Shown one piece after another: positions 5,248 to 5,292 of a stretch of 5,292 nt of DNA (position 1 is its first letter; every line of letters starts with the position of its first letter). This stretch comes from Synergistaceae bacterium. Lineage in GTDB: Bacteria; Synergistota; Synergistia; Synergistales; Synergistaceae. Location of the stretch: contig JAISWP010000065.1 in the NCBI GenBank assembly GCA_031271065.1, forward strand, positions 1 to 5,292. Reading direction: 5' to 3'. Under the pieces are notes generated by a model. That model was not told the DNA's origin. It ran no database searches and was given only the letters and a program-made list of their open reading frames with translations. A program made the position numbers and the translations under genes.

Positions 5248-5292
5248 TTCACGCCGCTCTCAGCGTTGATTATGTTGTTCTTTTGTTTGTGC

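Larger units (their letters stand above)
4997..5292. other. AT-rich stretch with no convincing gene
   Basis: Composition drops abruptly from the GC-rich liv region to AT-rich DNA with long A and T runs, and all frames are short. On the minus strand a 42-codon frame occupies 5053-5181 (start MKIRKILFIIWTLFL), hydrophobic and unrecognised, with only a weak ribosome binding site. A minus-strand frame also enters from the right edge and ends in NNKKNFFY at TAA, near 5224; it could be the tail of a gene outside the window, but I do not recognise it. Repeats seen here are listed separately. No tRNA, insertion sequence end or CRISPR repeat is apparent. Confidence 0.5.

Overview
The window carries one complete high-affinity branched-chain amino acid ABC uptake operon of the Liv/Bra type (HAAT family), all on the + strand: periplasmic binding protein (258-1403), permease LivH (about 1491-2363), permease LivM (2371-3384), ATPase LivG (3368-4141) and ATPase LivF (4144-4845). 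Nothing in the core looks like a new class of system. The points of interest are an in-frame stop inside livH, a hairpin between the binding protein and livH, and a broken or truncated stretch just after livF.

Organism: a signal peptide with an AxA signal peptidase I site and a soluble, non-lipoprotein binding protein suggest a bacterium with a periplasm. The operon is GC-rich yet uses many ATA (Ile) and AGG (Arg) codons. Together with the amino-acid uptake operon this fits an amino-acid-fermenting Synergistetes-type bacterium, but that assignment is inference without a marker gene.

Layout. Positions 2-85 hold the C-terminal tail of an upstream AT-rich gene, possibly an FGGY sugar kinase. 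Positions 86-257 are an intergenic region with two plausible sigma70-type promoters and a good Shine-Dalgarno site for the binding protein. A GC-rich hairpin with a short T tract (1421-1466) separates the binding protein from the membrane genes and probably lowers their expression relative to it. From livH onward the genes are tightly packed: 7 bp between livH and livM, a 17 bp livM/livG overlap, and 2 bp between livG and livF. This implies translational coupling.

How it works: the secreted binding protein captures the amino acid and delivers it to the LivH/LivM channel, and LivG/LivF hydrolyse ATP on the cytoplasmic side. The LivH reading frame that matches the family begins at ATG 1491 but meets TAA at codon 17, where the family motif GS-x-Y-AL has tyrosine. 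Everything after it is intact. If the stop is real, LivH must restart internally (GTG 1548) or the transporter is impaired; a sequencing or assembly error is the main alternative.

After livF (4846-5292) a structured GC-rich segment leads into a very short frame (4907-4996) with a strong ribosome binding site and a membrane-protein-like N-terminus that ends after 29 codons. At about 4990-5010 composition switches sharply to AT-rich, mostly non-coding DNA running to the window end.
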